This document shows, in pieces, positions 52,540-62,819 of a stretch of DNA of 64,000 nucleotides (the stretch's first letter is position 1; every line of letters starts with the position of its first letter). Origin of the DNA: Cepaea nemoralis (Eukaryota > Mollusca > Gastropoda > Stylommatophora > Helicidae); NCBI GenBank assembly GCA_014155875.1, contig JACEFZ010027769.1, forward strand, positions 62,001 to 126,000, given 5' to 3'. The position numbers and the translations under genes were made by a program. The notes under the pieces were generated by a model, which saw only the letters and a list, made by a program, of their open reading frames with translations, was not told the DNA's origin and did no database searches.

Positions 52540-53770
52540 AGCAGTTTCTAATGGCATCTGATAAACCCGCTGTCCTTGCTCTCTTGGGTAGTGAGATCAG
52601 ACACCTGGTCTCCTTGGAGAAGGGTGAAAAACAGGCTGTCTCAATTGTAAGGGTTTTCACATTAAAACTTCCACTGCAAATCGGAAATCACAGAGAGCTG
52701 GCCAGAAAGTCACTGTTCCGACCAAATACTTTGGCACAAAAAACTGGCCATGGGTTGATAGAGTCCATGACCTGGTGCCATGATGCTAGTGTGAGGGTGT
52801 TGATGGGAAGACAATACTGCAGACAATGATTACTGGAAAATGACCTGGAAGATGTTTACATCAGGGTCAGGTATGATCGTTTGATATACACTCTTTTTGG
52901 ACATGGAGCTCTGCCCTTGCATTGACAGATGGATTGTGACAATACTTTATGAGCATACAATCACACTTTGCGTGGTTTCATGGACTTCTGATCCCTGTAC
53001 TATTACACCTTGGCTGCCACAGAGATCTGCCATGTCCCCAGTGCTCTTTAATGTATGCACCAGCAAAGTCGCAGCAATTGAAGCACCAGGAAATGGTAGA
53101 ATCTTGACATTCACAGATGATGTGCTGGTATACAGACAGGGAAGAGACAAGAGAGAATGGCTAAAGACTTACAGTCGGCAGTAAACAGGGTGGTGGAGTA
53201 GTGCATGGACTCAGGGGCTATAATAAATCCAGACAAGGCATTGGTTGTGTGGTACTCCCTAGATAACCGAATCGTGAAGGCAGATGTCCCATGTATCAAA
53301 TTGAATGATGTCTTCTTAGTGGAGAGAGAGTAAATTGAAGTTCTTGGGAATCACCTTTGACAGGTGTTTGTCTTTTATGGATCATGTGGAAGCTTTGGTG
53401 GTGAAGGCTGGTAGGGGACTTAATGCATTGAGGGCTATGGGAGAAATCGGGGTAGAGCAAAGGATGCTGTACAGGCTCTTTCAGCAGTTAATAATTTCTG
53501 TCATTGAGTATGGTTTGGGGCTGCTGACAGTATCGAAGAGCTGGCTTGAAAGGTTGGAGCGCATATAGAATACGGCCATGCGGGTGAACCTGGCGTGCAT
53601 AAAGGACACACCTATTATATACATGAGGCATATCCTGGCGCTACCAACGATGGCGGATAGGCATAGGGTCCTTCAGGTCAACAGGTACCTGAGAGTTGCT
53701 GCATGAAGCCATGGATATGGTCAAGGGTTATACACTGAGAAGAGGCAGGTCCTGGATGGCACAGGCAGAA
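52540..53770 (+). pseudogene. Diverged LINE RT of the RT-RNase H family
   Basis: Plus strand: NDLEDVYIRVRYDRLIYTL (motif A), ACCTWLPQRS-like motif B (PQRSAMSPVLFNVCTSKVA), motif C LTFTDDVLVYRQGRDKR, SGAIINPDKALVVWYSLDN, KFLGITFDRCLSFMDHVEAL, MLYRLFQQLIISVIEYGLGL, and TMADRHRVLQVNRYLRVAA. Stops occur at about 52828, 53182 and 53330, with further frame changes between. The sequence corresponds block by block to 40730-42045 but is much more decayed. No RNase H was found downstream. Confidence 0.75.
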
Positions 53771-53944
53771 ATATCTATATGCCAGGTGTGTGAAATAGAG
53801 AACATCAATCGTTGAAAAGAGTGGGTAAACGTACTGGAGGACATGTCGGACTGGCACAAGGTAATAGTCACATCGGATCGTGAGTGCAGAGAATGGGTTT
53901 GAGGTGCAACTGATACAGGGAAACACATCAAGGTGACATAGTGA

Positions 53945-54205
53945 TCTACTGCTACATTCTTTAAAGACCATGATAGTTTATCATGATGGTACCCATACAA
54001 CCCACACAACAAAGACACTGCAGCCACAACCACTGAGAATGACGAGCCCCACAACATTCGCCAATGATGACCCATACAACCCACACAACAGAGACACTGC
54101 AGTCTGTGCCAGTGAGAATGGCAAACCCCACAACATTCACCAATGATGACCCATATACCCACACAAATCCACTGCAACCGGAGCCAGCGAGAACGACAAG
54201 AATAT
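53945..54205. repeat. About 75-bp tandem repeat, near 3 copies
   Basis: Units with GATGACCCATACAACCCACA and CACTGCAG, GTGAGAATG, CCCCACAACATTC. Ends about 40 bases before a host exon. Confidence 0.8.
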
Positions 54206-54242
54206 TGACACAGACCCAGAAATAACCTTATTGGCCACTAAC

Positions 54243-54357
54243 CTTTGACAGCCATCCTGCACTCCCTCCTGCACTCCCTCCAGCACTCCCTCCTGCACGC
54301 CCTCATCATTGTCTTCCTCACTGCTGGTGCTACTAAATGAGAACTCATCAGCTGCTG
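54243..54357 (-). CDS. Host gene exon, acidic with short internal repeat
   Basis: 115 bases on the minus strand, acceptor CTAGCTTATAG and donor GTCAAAG/GTTAGT. It reads AADEFSFSSTSSEEDNDEG, then EGVQEGVLEGVQEGVQ-type repeats from a 15-base tandem unit. Alternative acceptors at CAG steps would change the first residues only. It leaves with two bases that complete a Ser with the next exon. The entry phase (two bases) does not match the upstream exon at 57977-58127 directly, so another exon or another acceptor is likely. Confidence 0.72.
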
Positions 54358-54404
54358 CTATAAGCTAGCAATAGGGAGAAGTGTATAGTAAAACAGACAC
54401 TGGC

Positions 54405-55567
54405 AGGAGAAGTATACAGTCAAATAGAAACTAACAGTTAAATATACAGTAGAACAGACACTGATGGTTAAATATACAGTAGAACAGACACTGACAATTA
54501 AATATACAGTAGAACAGACACTGATGTTTAAATATACAGTAGAACAGACACTGATGGTTAAATATACAGTAGAACAGACACTGACAGTTAAATATACAGT
54601 AGAACAGACACTGATGGTTAAATATACAGTAGAACAGACACTGACAGTTAAATATACAGTAGAACAGACACTGATGTTAAATATACAGTAGAACAGACAC
54701 TGATGGTTAAATATACAGTAGAACAGACACTGACAGTTAAATATACAGTAGAACAGACACTGATGGTTAAATATACAGTAGAACAGACACTGACAGTTAA
54801 ATATACAGTAGAACAGACACTGACAGTTAAATATACAGTAGAACAGACACTGACAGTTAAATATACAGTAGAACAGACACTGACAGTTAAATATACAGTA
54901 GAACAGACACTGATGGTTAAATATACAGTAGAACAGACACTGACAGTTAAATATACAGTAGAACAGACACTGATGTTTAAATATACAGTAGAACAGACAC
55001 TGATGGTTAAATATACAGTAGAACAGACACTGACAGTTAAATATACAGTAGAACAGACACTGATGGTTAAATATACAGTAGAACAGACACTGACAGTTAA
55101 ATATACAGTAGAACAGACACTGATGGTTAAATATACAGTAGAACAGACACTGACAGTTAAATATACAGTAGAACAGACACTGATGGTTAAATATACAGTA
55201 GAACAGACACTGATGGTTAAATATACAGTAGAACAGACACTGACAGTTAAATATACAGTAGAACAGACACTGACAGTTAAATATACAGTAGAACAGACAC
55301 TGACAGTTAAATATACAGTAGAACAGACACTGACAGTTAAATATACAGTAGAACAGACACTGACAGTTAAATATACAGTAGAACAGACACTGACAGTTAA
55401 ATATACAGTAGAACAGACACTGACAATTAAATATACAGTAGAACAGACACTGATGTTTAAATATACAGTAGAACAGACACTGATGGTTAAATATACAGTA
55501 GAACAGAAACTGACAGTTAAATATACAGTAGAACAGACAATGACAGTTAAATATACAGTAGAACAAT
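54405..55567. repeat. 30-bp minisatellite, about 38 copies, open on both strands
   Basis: Units contain AAATATACAGTAGAACAGAC with a variable four-base part (ACAG, TGGT, ACAA or TGTT). Since 30 is a multiple of three and no stop is formed, long frames exist on both strands (minus about 400 codons, plus about 295). These are artefacts of the array, which is intronic. Confidence 0.95.
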
Positions 55568-56215
55568 GTCTACAACTGTGTGGCCACTGATCACCCTAGT
55601 TCCATGCTGGTTCACCAGTCTTCTTGTGCCCTGCACAAAGTCTTCAAGTCCCACAACTCCCTGCTTGACACCAATGTCTTAATTCCTAAACAAGGCCCGA
55701 TATAAGTGAAACCGGCATTTTCACTGGGATATTTAACTGATTCAGTGCCAAAGGATAATATACATCCAAATTTGACCTATCATTTGGACAGAAGGACGAT
55801 ATATCACCAAACTATGGTCATTGTGATATTTGTTTCGTTTCATGGTATCTTCCACAATTCCAATGCTCAGTGAACGAGAATTTACATTATAACAAAAAGA
55901 TATTAGTTTCATATCCTTTACAGGATGTAGCAGTCAACCCCATCATTTGTTGGCTGTTTGTGAATCCTGGGCAAGTTTACATTCAGTAGTTTGCCATTGC
56001 TTTTTGAATGACAGGCACCCATACCATTTCATTTTTTAAAAAAACCAATGTACGGCAGTCCGCTGCCAAATCGCCCGCAGCTGTGTTTCAAACATGGGTA
56101 TGCAGGATTACGAACTGCGTCCATAACCCCTTTGCCTTCACTTGTTCATGTGATTATGTAGCATGTTTGGTTAAAAACTACATCTTGTTTTTCATTGAAT
56201 CTGTTCATGTAATAT
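55568..56215. other. No gene recognised; single TTAA-type end and LINE-leader scrap
   Basis: TTAACTGATTCAGTGCCAAA at 55733-55752 equals the right end of the element at 61612-62712. About 45 bases at 55965-56010 are the reverse complement of 58510-58556 (CAAAAAGCAATGGCAAACTA), a motif also found in the RTE leader. Confidence 0.5.
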
Positions 56216-56219
56216 ATTG

Positions 56220-56640
56220 ATGTCAATCACAGTCAGGAAATACAGGAGGTATAAGAGCTATATTGAGCCAATCCTGATGTGTGGAAGCCAGTCAGGGACA
56301 GTTAGTAGACAAGTGAGTAATTAAGTGGAAGCTGCAGAGATGTGGTTTCACAGAAGAATGATGAGGACACTGGACAGATAACAAGAGTAATAAAGATAAC
56401 TTGACAGACGTTAACTCACAAAGAGAACTGGTTACTCACATCATCAGAAGACAGTCCACATTCTTTGGGTGTGTCATGAGAAGGAGGCAGCTGGAGTAAC
56501 AACAGGAAAGTTGGAGGGGAAGAGAGACAGGGGAAGACCATGAGAGAAGATGCTCCGCAGTTTGACATCTTGACAAGGAGGAACATCTGTATCAGAAATT
56601 ATTGTTAGTACAAGAGACAGAAGGCTGTGGACAGACATGA
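56220..56640 (+). pseudogene. RTE-like LINE 3' part
   Basis: Plus strand: YIEPILMCGSQSGTVSRQV, VEAAEMWFHRRMMRTLDR, TTGKLEGKRDRGRP and RRLWTDMITNATRHGLEE. These are the C-terminal RTE blocks with many stops. The last 60 bases seed the following repeat. Confidence 0.65.
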
Positions 56641-57112
56641 TCACCAATGCCACACGGCATGGACTAGAAGAAGATTGGCAGTACAAGAGACAGAAGGCTG
56701 TGGACAGACATGATCACCAATGCCACATAGCATGGACTATAAGAAGATTGGCAGTACAAGAGACAGAAGGTTGTGGACAGACATGATCACCAATGCCACA
56801 CAGCATGGACTATAAGAAGATTGGCAGTACACGAGACAGAAGGCTGTGGACAGACATGATCACCAACTGCCACACAGCATGGACTATAAGAAGATTGGCA
56901 GTGCACGAGACAGAAGGTTGTGGACAGACATGATCACCAATGCCACATAGCATGGACTATCAGAAGGTTGTGGACAGACATGATCACCAATGCCACATAG
57001 CATGGACTATCAGAAGGTTGTGGACAGACATGATCACCAATGCCACATAGCATGGACTATCAGAAGGTTGTGGACAGACATGATCACCAATGCCACACGG
57101 CATGGACTATAA
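56600..57112. repeat. Minisatellite derived from a LINE 3' end
   Basis: Four units of about 73 bases and then four of about 50 bases, all with GTGGACAGACATGATCACCA and ATGCCACA(C/T). The unit is the last coding segment of the LINE at 56220-56640 (the RLWTDMITNATRHG region). Confidence 0.88.
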
Positions 57113-57570
57113 GAATGGAATGACATTTGTGATGTCTCTGATGAACCTTCTGCATGGACCTGTTATCAATCATAAATAATGGCAAATAAGTCAAGAAACC
57201 ATTCACATGCCTCAAGTGCACTGGACAACAGGTGCTAGACACATATAGTTTATAGACCAATCAGATCTCAGTGGGTCATGTGGCCAGTATCACGTCGACC
57301 TCCTTCACTTAATCAGACATTTCCTGGTTCCCAATCCAGACTTTTATTTTAAGGCTGGCTTTGAACATATTCTGTACATGTCTCCTACTTCTACTGCACT
57401 CAACTGATATTTGCAAACCCACTCCAACTTAAAGGTACTTGTAATTTACGCCCCCAAGTCAAGGATGAGTAGTCAACATTTTAGTCCACTTTACCAATGT
57501 AGGGATTAAACACACTACCTCAGCATCAGCACACTGAATGTTTAAGAGCAAGTGATCTCATCCATACAGC
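57113..57570. other. No gene recognised
   Basis: Intronic, no repeat or motif seen. Confidence 0.35.
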
Positions 57571-57579
57571 CATATTGAT

Positions 57580-57840
57580 ATACTCTGGACATTTTGAGGA
57601 ATGCCAAGTCTCACAGACAGCTTATCACAAACATCAGACAGAGGCAGTCATTATTTTGTGGTCACATTATGAGAAGACAAACACTGGAACATGTTGCGAC
57701 AACTGGAAATATTTGTGGAAAGAGAGACAGAGGAAGACAGCAAGAGAAAATTCACATGTATTTATCCATGCCTTTGGAGATCGCAGTTTGTGGGGAAGTA
57801 TGATCACCCATGCCAGCTGGCAAGGCACTTGATAATGATG
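57580..57840 (+). pseudogene. RTE-like LINE 3' end fragment
   Basis: Plus strand: QSLFCGHIMRRQTLEHVATT, a linker with GKRDRGRQQEKIH, and after a frameshift ITHASWQGT, then GATAATGATGATTATG as tail. Related to family A more than B. Confidence 0.7.
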
Positions 57841-57976
57841 ATTATGCCAGCTAATAATCCATAAGGTTAACACAAATTGCAAATAAATGATAATTAACAG
57901 TTCATGATAAATTTCTTCAAAGACAAATACTAAAAGAATGTTAAAGCCAACTGAGATATGTGCACATACTACATAC

Positions 57977-58127
57977 TTCTGCCAATGCCTCTAGTTGGTA
58001 CTTTCTATTGTCTTCCTCATATGAGTCATCGGGCTGATAGACATCACAAGGATCTGGATCATCAAGCACACCAGAATCATCACTCATGATGAGAAGTCGG
58101 CTTGCCAGGTTGTGGCAAATCTCAAGT
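57977..58127 (-). CDS. Most upstream host exon seen
   Basis: 151 bases on the minus strand, acceptor TCTCATTTACAG and donor GCAGAA/GTATGT. The frame LEICHNLASRLLI leads into MSDDSGVLDDPDPCDVYQP and DDSYEEDNRKYQLEALAE. The Met in MSDD could be the initiator, in which case the preceding part is 5' UTR. The open frame before it and the good acceptor also allow an internal exon. Strongly acidic. The outgoing phase is 0. Confidence 0.62.
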
Positions 58128-58164
58128 CTGTAAATGAGACAGTGAAATGTAATTAGTTGACTGA

Positions 58165-58215
58165 GTTGAGTCAAGAACTCACATTACAGCACTAGGGACA
58201 TTCCCATATGTGCTC
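58165..58215 (+). repeat. Dispersed repeat, second copy at 15795-15845
   Basis: GTTGAGTCAAGAAC then CATTACAGCACTAGGGACAT and TTCCCATATGTGCT, about 85 percent identical to the other copy. Identity unknown. Confidence 0.55.
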
Positions 58216-58500
58216 CGGATTGTCAATCGGATTGACGTGGACAAGGCCTTAGGTTCATACCGGAATACGATCAGCGTTGCCAGTAGTGGGTTGTGCTCAA
58301 TGTTTAAATAATGTAATATGATTTGGCTCTATTTATAATAAAGGACAGCCATTTTGAATATTAATATGATCATGTGAAACAATAATTCACAATAAATTAT
58401 TTATTTTGATGAGTCTTTTTACAAATACAGTAGTAAATATGCAAGTGATTTGGCAGCAGACTGTGTTGCGCTGGGTTTTAACGAATTGGTATGGGAGCCG
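58216..58500. other. No gene recognised
   Basis: AT-rich. If 57977-58127 is the first coding exon, the host promoter or an upstream intron would lie here; no core promoter motif could be defended. Confidence 0.3.
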
Positions 58501-59960
58501 GTCATTCAAAAAGCAATGGCAAACTATTGAACATAAACTTGCCAAGTTATGAACAACAGCAGTAACATGAAATGATTAAAGCTTTAGAAGAATATGGAAT
58601 AGATCAAGTCACCAGACTGTTGACCACATCATATGATACCGGAGATATACCTTCTGAATTATGTAACTCTGCATGTATTGCAATCTCAAAGAAATCAGGA
58701 ACCTTGGAATGTGATCAACATAGAACAATTAGTATAATGAGTCACATCACAAAGACTTTGCTACGAATTATCATGCAAAGAGTGAGGAAGAAATTACAAC
58801 CTGAAATAGGGGAAGAACAATGTGGGTTTGTAGAAGGAAATACAGTAAATGCTGTGTATATGTTGCGATCAGTTTTTGAACGTTCTATAGAAGTAAACAA
58901 AGATATACATCTTTGCTTTATTGACTACACAAAGGCTTTCAATACAGTTACATACGTCAACATGGTGGATATGCTTGCAGATCTACAAATTAATGGGAAA
59001 GACATTAGACTTATAAAAAACATATATTTGAAACAACAAGCTGCCATAAGGATTGATAATGAAGTGGGACAATATCAGCCTATTAAGAGAGGTGTTAGGC
59101 AGGGATGTGTAATGTCTCCAGATCTTTTTTCCCTATACAGTAAAAATATTTTTAGAAATGTAGAAGATATAAATGGAATCAGCATTGGAGGACAAAACAT
59201 CAATAACATTAGCTATGCAGATGATACAGTATTGATTGCAGACAATGAGCAGAATCTGCAACAATTATTAGATGTGGTTGTTGCACATAGTGAACAACTG
59301 GGGTTAGAATTAAATTGTAAAAAAACACAGATTATGGTTGTCATTAGGAAGAATGAAATACCACAATGTGTTTTACAAGTAAATAGGAATATTCTTCAAC
59401 AAGTGAATCGGTACAATTATCTCGGAACAGTCATAAGATCTGACGGGAGATGCCTTGAAGAGATCTGAACAAGAATCGCATGCGAGAGTAGCCTTTAGCA
59501 AGATGAAAACATACTGACCAATAAAAAGATGTCAACTGAAACGAGAAAAAGAGTGTTGAGGTGTTACATGGAGCCTGTACTTTTGTATGGATGTGAAACT
59601 TGGACAATGAGCAGCCAAGCTGAAAAACATCTGACAGCTGCAGAAATGTGGTTTCTGAGGAAAATGCAAAGAATACCATGGACAGACAGAAAAACCAATG
59701 ACCAAGTACTACAGGAGACACATGATAATCGTAAGTTGATTAGAGAAATATGAGAAGAAATGGATAGGAAAACTTAGTGACAACTGGCAAGATTGAAGGG
59801 AACAGACCAGGGGAAAGACTGAGAAGTATATACCTGGATGGCTTGGCCACATGGCATGGTCAGGACAGGAACACTGAGAACACCATGACTATGGTGATCG
59901 AGTGAAATGGTGAGTCATGACCGCCCACGCTTTCTGGCATGGCACATGATTGATTGATAT
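58500..59960 (+). pseudogene. RTE LINE family B, RT half on plus strand
   Basis: A 298-codon open block (58572-59468): TGDIPSELCNSACIAISKKS, HRTISIMSHITKTLLRIIMQ, EEQCGFVEGNTVNAVYMLRS, motif A CFIDYTKAFNTVTYVNMV (second Asp of the usual KAFD replaced by Asn), motif B GVRQGCVMSPDLFSLYSKNI, motif C ISYADDTVLIADNEQNLQ, and YNYLGTVIRSDGRCLEEI. A second block (59529-59753) has VLLYGCETWTMSSQAEKHL and MWFLRKMQRIPWTDRKTND. The rest, to the (ATTG)n-like end at 59950-59957, is frameshifted. Compared with copy 2 at 49-50.7 kb it keeps the full motif B. Confidence 0.85.
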
Positions 59961-59974
59961 GAACAGTAATGTAA

Positions 59975-60200
59975 GAATTAAGCAGTCCCAAGATTGCTGA
60001 CATCTCCACAGTTTGTCCTTAAATGGAGCGGGTGAAGGCTAAATACTGTTCTCTGTTCTGCATATGTTGGACACTGCTGCACTAAAGCTGTCATTTCACC
60101 AGTTTCACAGTTACATTCATCAGTATCTCCTACTTTTATAAGTTTATTAATCATCTTGTATTTCAGCTTGTTGTGTCCCATGCGGAGTCTGAAGAGTGTT
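59975..60200 (-). pseudogene. LINE C-terminal zinc-binding fragment
   Basis: Minus strand: RMGHNKLKYKMINKLIKVG, DTDECNCETGEMTALVQQC and PTYAEQRTVF. The RxGHN...C-x-C...L.QQCP pattern is typical of the C-terminus of Jockey/I-type LINEs. It ends SNLGTA and a stop at 59978. Confidence 0.65.
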
Positions 60201-60399
60201 ACTTGGTTTTTAGGTTGATCTCTGAAACTCTAATAACCCATGGATATTTGAAAGTTGTGAAAGGAAAAGTTTGAGAATAAGTATAGAGTCTGATTTCTAT
60301 GTGACTGTTTATTGTTACGAAATAGAGGCTTTAGCGATCAACATTATGTTATTCATATTGGGCACCCTTTCTCTCTTTTAACAATGGGGTTAACTATTC

Positions 60400-61170
60400 A
60401 ACTATCCCTAGATCAGGAAATCAACACCAGGACTGGTAAGGCAGCAAAAACAATGAACAAGTTAACAAAATTGTCTGGGAGGACAGGAAGCTTACTGCCA
60501 AAACAATAGTCCTTGTCTTTCAAGCCTGTGCCCTTAATACTATTGTTTATGGCAGTGAGATCTGGTCAGCTTACTCACACCAAGAGAAACGTTTAAACAG
60601 CTTTCATATGTGGTGTCTGTAAAGAATACTTGGTATTAAGTGACCAAGACAAAATCACAAATACTGAAGTATTGGAAAGATCAAGTTGTGTGATGGTTTA
60701 CTCCATGCTGAATCTTCGTAGACTTAGATGGATAGGACACATTAGGAGGATGATGATGGTAGAATACCAAAGGACATCATTTTTGGTGAATTACAGATGG
60801 GTAACAGATCTCAGGGCTGCCTCTACTACAATACAAAAATGTGTGTAAGCAGGACATGATTGATACAGGCATTGATAATGCACTTTAGGAGCAAGTCGCT
60901 GTTGAACATGTTGCATGGAAAGCAAAGATCAGAAATGGAATAAAGACAAAGGAGAAGATTATTGCAGATAGGTCACACACTGAGCTTGTGAGATGTAATT
61001 TGGTGTGTGATGGTGGAAATGATCATGTGTTCACATGCATCCATTGTCAATGAATATTTAAAGGGTGAATTGGTCTGATCAGTCACATTCACTACCGGCA
61101 TGGTAATTATGCCTTCTTTGAAGCACAATGTAACAAACTATCGTCTGTCAAGACGGCAAGGTGCTTACTT
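60400..61170 (+). pseudogene. LINE C-terminus with C2H2 remnant, second copy of the 18-20 kb family
   Basis: Plus strand: LSLDQEINTRTGKAAKTMNK, VLERSSCVMVYSMLNLRRL and RWIGHIRR. A degraded C2H2 follows (the second linker Cys region now carries TGA near 61050, giving FTCIHCQ then stop), and the same 3' UTR end TATCGTCTGTCAAGACGGCA. Many frameshifts. About 85 percent identical to 19480-20250. Confidence 0.75.
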
Positions 61171-61179
61171 TAATTGTTG

Positions 61180-61610
61180 ATATATTGTGTATTTTAATTG
61201 ATACAATTTCTTTTTAATTACATATATCTCAAATGTCAAGTGATAATGGTTTTACACATAATATTGTCAACAATACTGTTATATAATCTATTCTATACAA
61301 TATGAACTATCTATGATATGACTCGTCATATCTAGCCAAAATATATTATTAATGTTTTCTTTGTAGCATTATTGAAAAATTGTAGGTAGATTAATATAGA
61401 ATATACACAACTGATTAACAGCATTAACTATATTGACTTGTCCACGCAAATATGAGTAAGACACCATTTTATTTTCAAGGAAATGTCTGGGATGGCAAGG
61501 CGACGAGAAGTGTAATAAAACAACAAGGGAGGCTCTATTCGCAATAGAATTGTGAATAGAGAAAAATTATATTTGCAATGGAATTTTAGAAGTCAATTTT
61601 AGTTTGAGCC
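61180..61610. other. AT-rich spacer
   Basis: No ORF or repeat recognised. Confidence 0.35.
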
Positions 61611-61611
61611 A

Positions 61612-62712
61612 TTAACTGATTCGATGCCATCCGCCAACCGATTGCCAAACAGTCTCAACTGTTTGACCCCTTCATTAATATATTGGCAAGATCTTGGCAG
61701 TCCGTTTGTTTCTTTCGTTTGCGATCCCTTGCTTATTTTTAATACCCTGAAACGAAGTTTTATGCCGAAAGAAGGTTTTTCATTTACACACAGGCCACGA
61801 GATATCGAAATGTGGTGAATTAGTCGTCTTGATGTGTTTAAAATTGTGTTTAAAAAGTTGTAGTTACTCGCGGTTTTAGGAATTGCGTGGGCCCTTGATT
61901 TTCGGTCTTATTTACATCAGATAAAAGTTGTAAACAATGTTAGATTGTAGTTATTCTTATTTACAGGAATTTGTGATCGATTCTTAACTGATATCTCATG
62001 TTAAATGTGTTTGTTCGGTTAAAATTATATATGAATGTAAACAAAAAACTAACCGGCTACCTTAGCTGGTTAGCCGCTAACCGTGAAAGTTTGTCATCAT
62101 GTCGAATTAGCTAATGCGCCACACTTGTGCCCCTAAAGTTTGCTTTGCCTATCACAAAGTATTTAAGGAGTATTTAAATAATTAAATGTAAAATAATAAT
62201 AATTATAACTAAATAAAAAATAGCGTACATTTTGTGTTTATTGGCAGAAAACGGTCAAAGCCTGTCTTGTGATTTTCCTACATTTTCCATTTTATGTGAC
62301 AATGATGCGCTTCAAAATAGGATGTTTTTATTGTGATTTATTGGTGTTATGGAGCCGTTCTAGCGATATTTGTGTAGCAAAGTGGTATAGTTATCATAAT
62401 TCAGTAAGTTTCATTGGATTATAAACAGCGTTGGAGCAGTACCGCCTTGGTAAGTGGAAATTTCACGTACTTGTCACCTCTGTCTTCAATTTATTTTTTA
62501 CATCTGCTAATATTATTATTATATTTCTAAATTTTAGCAACAGGAACAATACCAACATGTTCCTTGTGCAATCTCCTTTAATTTGATATATAATAAAACA
62601 TATTTGCTACCATTTTAACAATATTTAGATCATTATTATGACACTTCCCATTTTCTGCCATCAATTTCTGCTCGGGCAAAACCCATTTTTTGTTTGGCAC
62701 TGAATCAGTTAA
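61612..62712. mobile_element. Candidate 1.1-kb TTAA-ended inverted-repeat element
   Basis: The left end TTAACTGATTCGATGCCA (61612) and the reverse complement of the right end TTAACTGATTCAGTGCCA (ending 62712) agree at 16 of 18 positions. TTAA at both borders suggests a piggyBac-type non-autonomous element. No transposase ORF is inside. The region is AT-rich, with a short palindromic patch at 62050-62085. Confidence 0.45.
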
Positions 62713-62819
62713 GAAGTCTAAGGTGGTTAATTTAAATAGGAATGTTCACTGTTGCGAGTTTAATTCTGCCGAATTCTCCGTAATTTTTAATGAATCACCC
62801 TTCTTCTTTATATATTTTT

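Noticed and set aside
54358..55590. Very long ORFs on both strands (about 400 and 295 codons)
   Set aside because: They are produced by a 30-bp tandem repeat without stops; no start context, splice sites or domain.
62040..62110. Possible tRNA-like fold (GGTTAGCCGCTAACC)
   Set aside because: Only a short palindrome; no B box or acceptor stem.
55733..62712. One 7-kb transposon between the identical TTAACTGATTCAGTGCCAAA ends
   Set aside because: A host exon and several unrelated LINE pieces lie inside; independent copies are simpler.
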